Below, piece by piece: positions 5,745 to 5,984 of a stretch of DNA of 5,984 nucleotides. The translations under genes were made by a program, and so were the position numbers. The DNA is taken from the NCBI GenBank assembly GCA_029555885.1, contig JAKPQT010000057.1:1-5984 (forward strand). Reading direction: 5' to 3'. This DNA is from Chloroflexota bacterium. Lineage in GTDB: Bacteria; Chloroflexota; Anaerolineae; CG2-30-64-16. Under the pieces are notes generated by a model. That model was not told where the DNA came from and did not search any database. It saw only the letters and a list, made by a program, of their open reading frames with translations. Each line of letters begins with the position of its first letter. Positions within the stretch are counted from its first letter, which is position 1.

Positions 5745-5984
5745 CTACGCTGCCGCAGGCCTGACCTCAATCGTCTCGCCCGCGACCGTGTCCAGCTCCA
5801 GCAGCGGCCCGGCGACGCGGCTGCGGGAGCCGTCCCCGCGGGTGACCTCTGCGCCGCCGGCCCACGGGAGGACCAGCCGGAGCGGAGCGCCGGCCTCGCT
5901 CGTGATGCGGATCCACTGCACCTGCCCGTCCGCGCAGGCCGCGCTGACCAGGAATGCGCCCACCGCGCGCAGCGTGTGGAACTC
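5745..5984 (-). CDS. C-terminal end of a probable glycoside hydrolase (GH95-like), 5' end outside window
   Basis: The frame is open from the window edge to TAG at 5745-5747, giving 79 visible residues. The sequence alternates short beta-strands: FHTLRAVGAFLVSAACADG, then VQWIRITSEAGAPLRLVLPW, then LLELDTVAGETIEVRP. The pattern 'DG-VQW-I-SEAG-PLRL--PW' resembles the C-terminal beta-sandwich of GH95-type alpha-L-fucosidase/galactosidase proteins, where a similar run 'L--SxxGGPCRLR' occurs. No catalytic residues are visible because the barrel lies outside the window, so the family is a tentative guess; other multi-domain glycosidases end in similar domains. A GTG at 5963 is internal rather than a start, because family-like sequence continues upstream to the edge. 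It is co-directional with the other three genes, 158 bases upstream of the DUF5722 start. Confidence 0.6.
   Translation of the reverse strand, partial: EFHTLRAVGAFLVSAACADGQVQWIRITSEAGAPLRLVLPWAGGAEVTRGDGSRSRVAGPLLELDTVAGETIEVRPAAA

Overview
The window is GC-rich and carries four genes, all read on the minus strand. In transcription order (high to low coordinates) they are: the C-terminal end of a probable glycoside hydrolase (5745-5984, cut by the window edge); a complete DUF5722-type clan-A (TIM-barrel) glycosidase-like protein of 406 residues (4366-5586); a complete 1024-residue protein that looks like a very large, unassigned GH42-like glycoside hydrolase (1195-4269); and an almost complete Gfo/Idh/MocA-family NAD(P)-dependent oxidoreductase (1-1076, missing only its last residues). 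No tRNA, rRNA, CRISPR array, transposase or phage gene is visible. The long open frames on the plus strand are antisense shadows of these genes.

The three gaps between genes are 158, 96 and 118 bases. Each is largely occupied by a different kind of inverted repeat. The 158-base gap holds two 23-base hairpins of one sequence family with a compensatory base-pair difference, a small hairpin of similar tip design, and an AGTGTGCC/GGCACACT palindrome. The 96-base gap is almost filled by a 74-base palindrome of the CCTCACC...CCCCCTCTCC type. The 118-base gap holds an inverted repeat built from CGCAAAG-type units. None has the T-tract of a canonical intrinsic terminator, so they look like dispersed palindromic repeats lying in an otherwise co-directional gene set, possibly acting as mRNA-processing or attenuation elements.

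The layout suggests a glycan-catabolism locus. Neither complete hydrolase-like protein has a visible signal peptide or membrane segment, so they probably act in the cytoplasm on imported oligosaccharides, and the Gfo/Idh/MocA enzyme would oxidise or epimerise a released sugar or cyclitol. The substrate cannot be read from the sequence. The high GC, palindromic intergenic repeats of these types and this mix of rare hydrolase families are compatible with an environmental Chloroflexota (Anaerolineae-like) genome. That assignment is a guess from general familiarity, and other GC-rich environmental phyla are possible.

The most noteworthy items are the unassigned 1024-residue enzyme, the DUF5722 protein with an intact-looking catalytic pair, and the covarying hairpins. 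No clearly new defence, mobile or regulatory system is visible.
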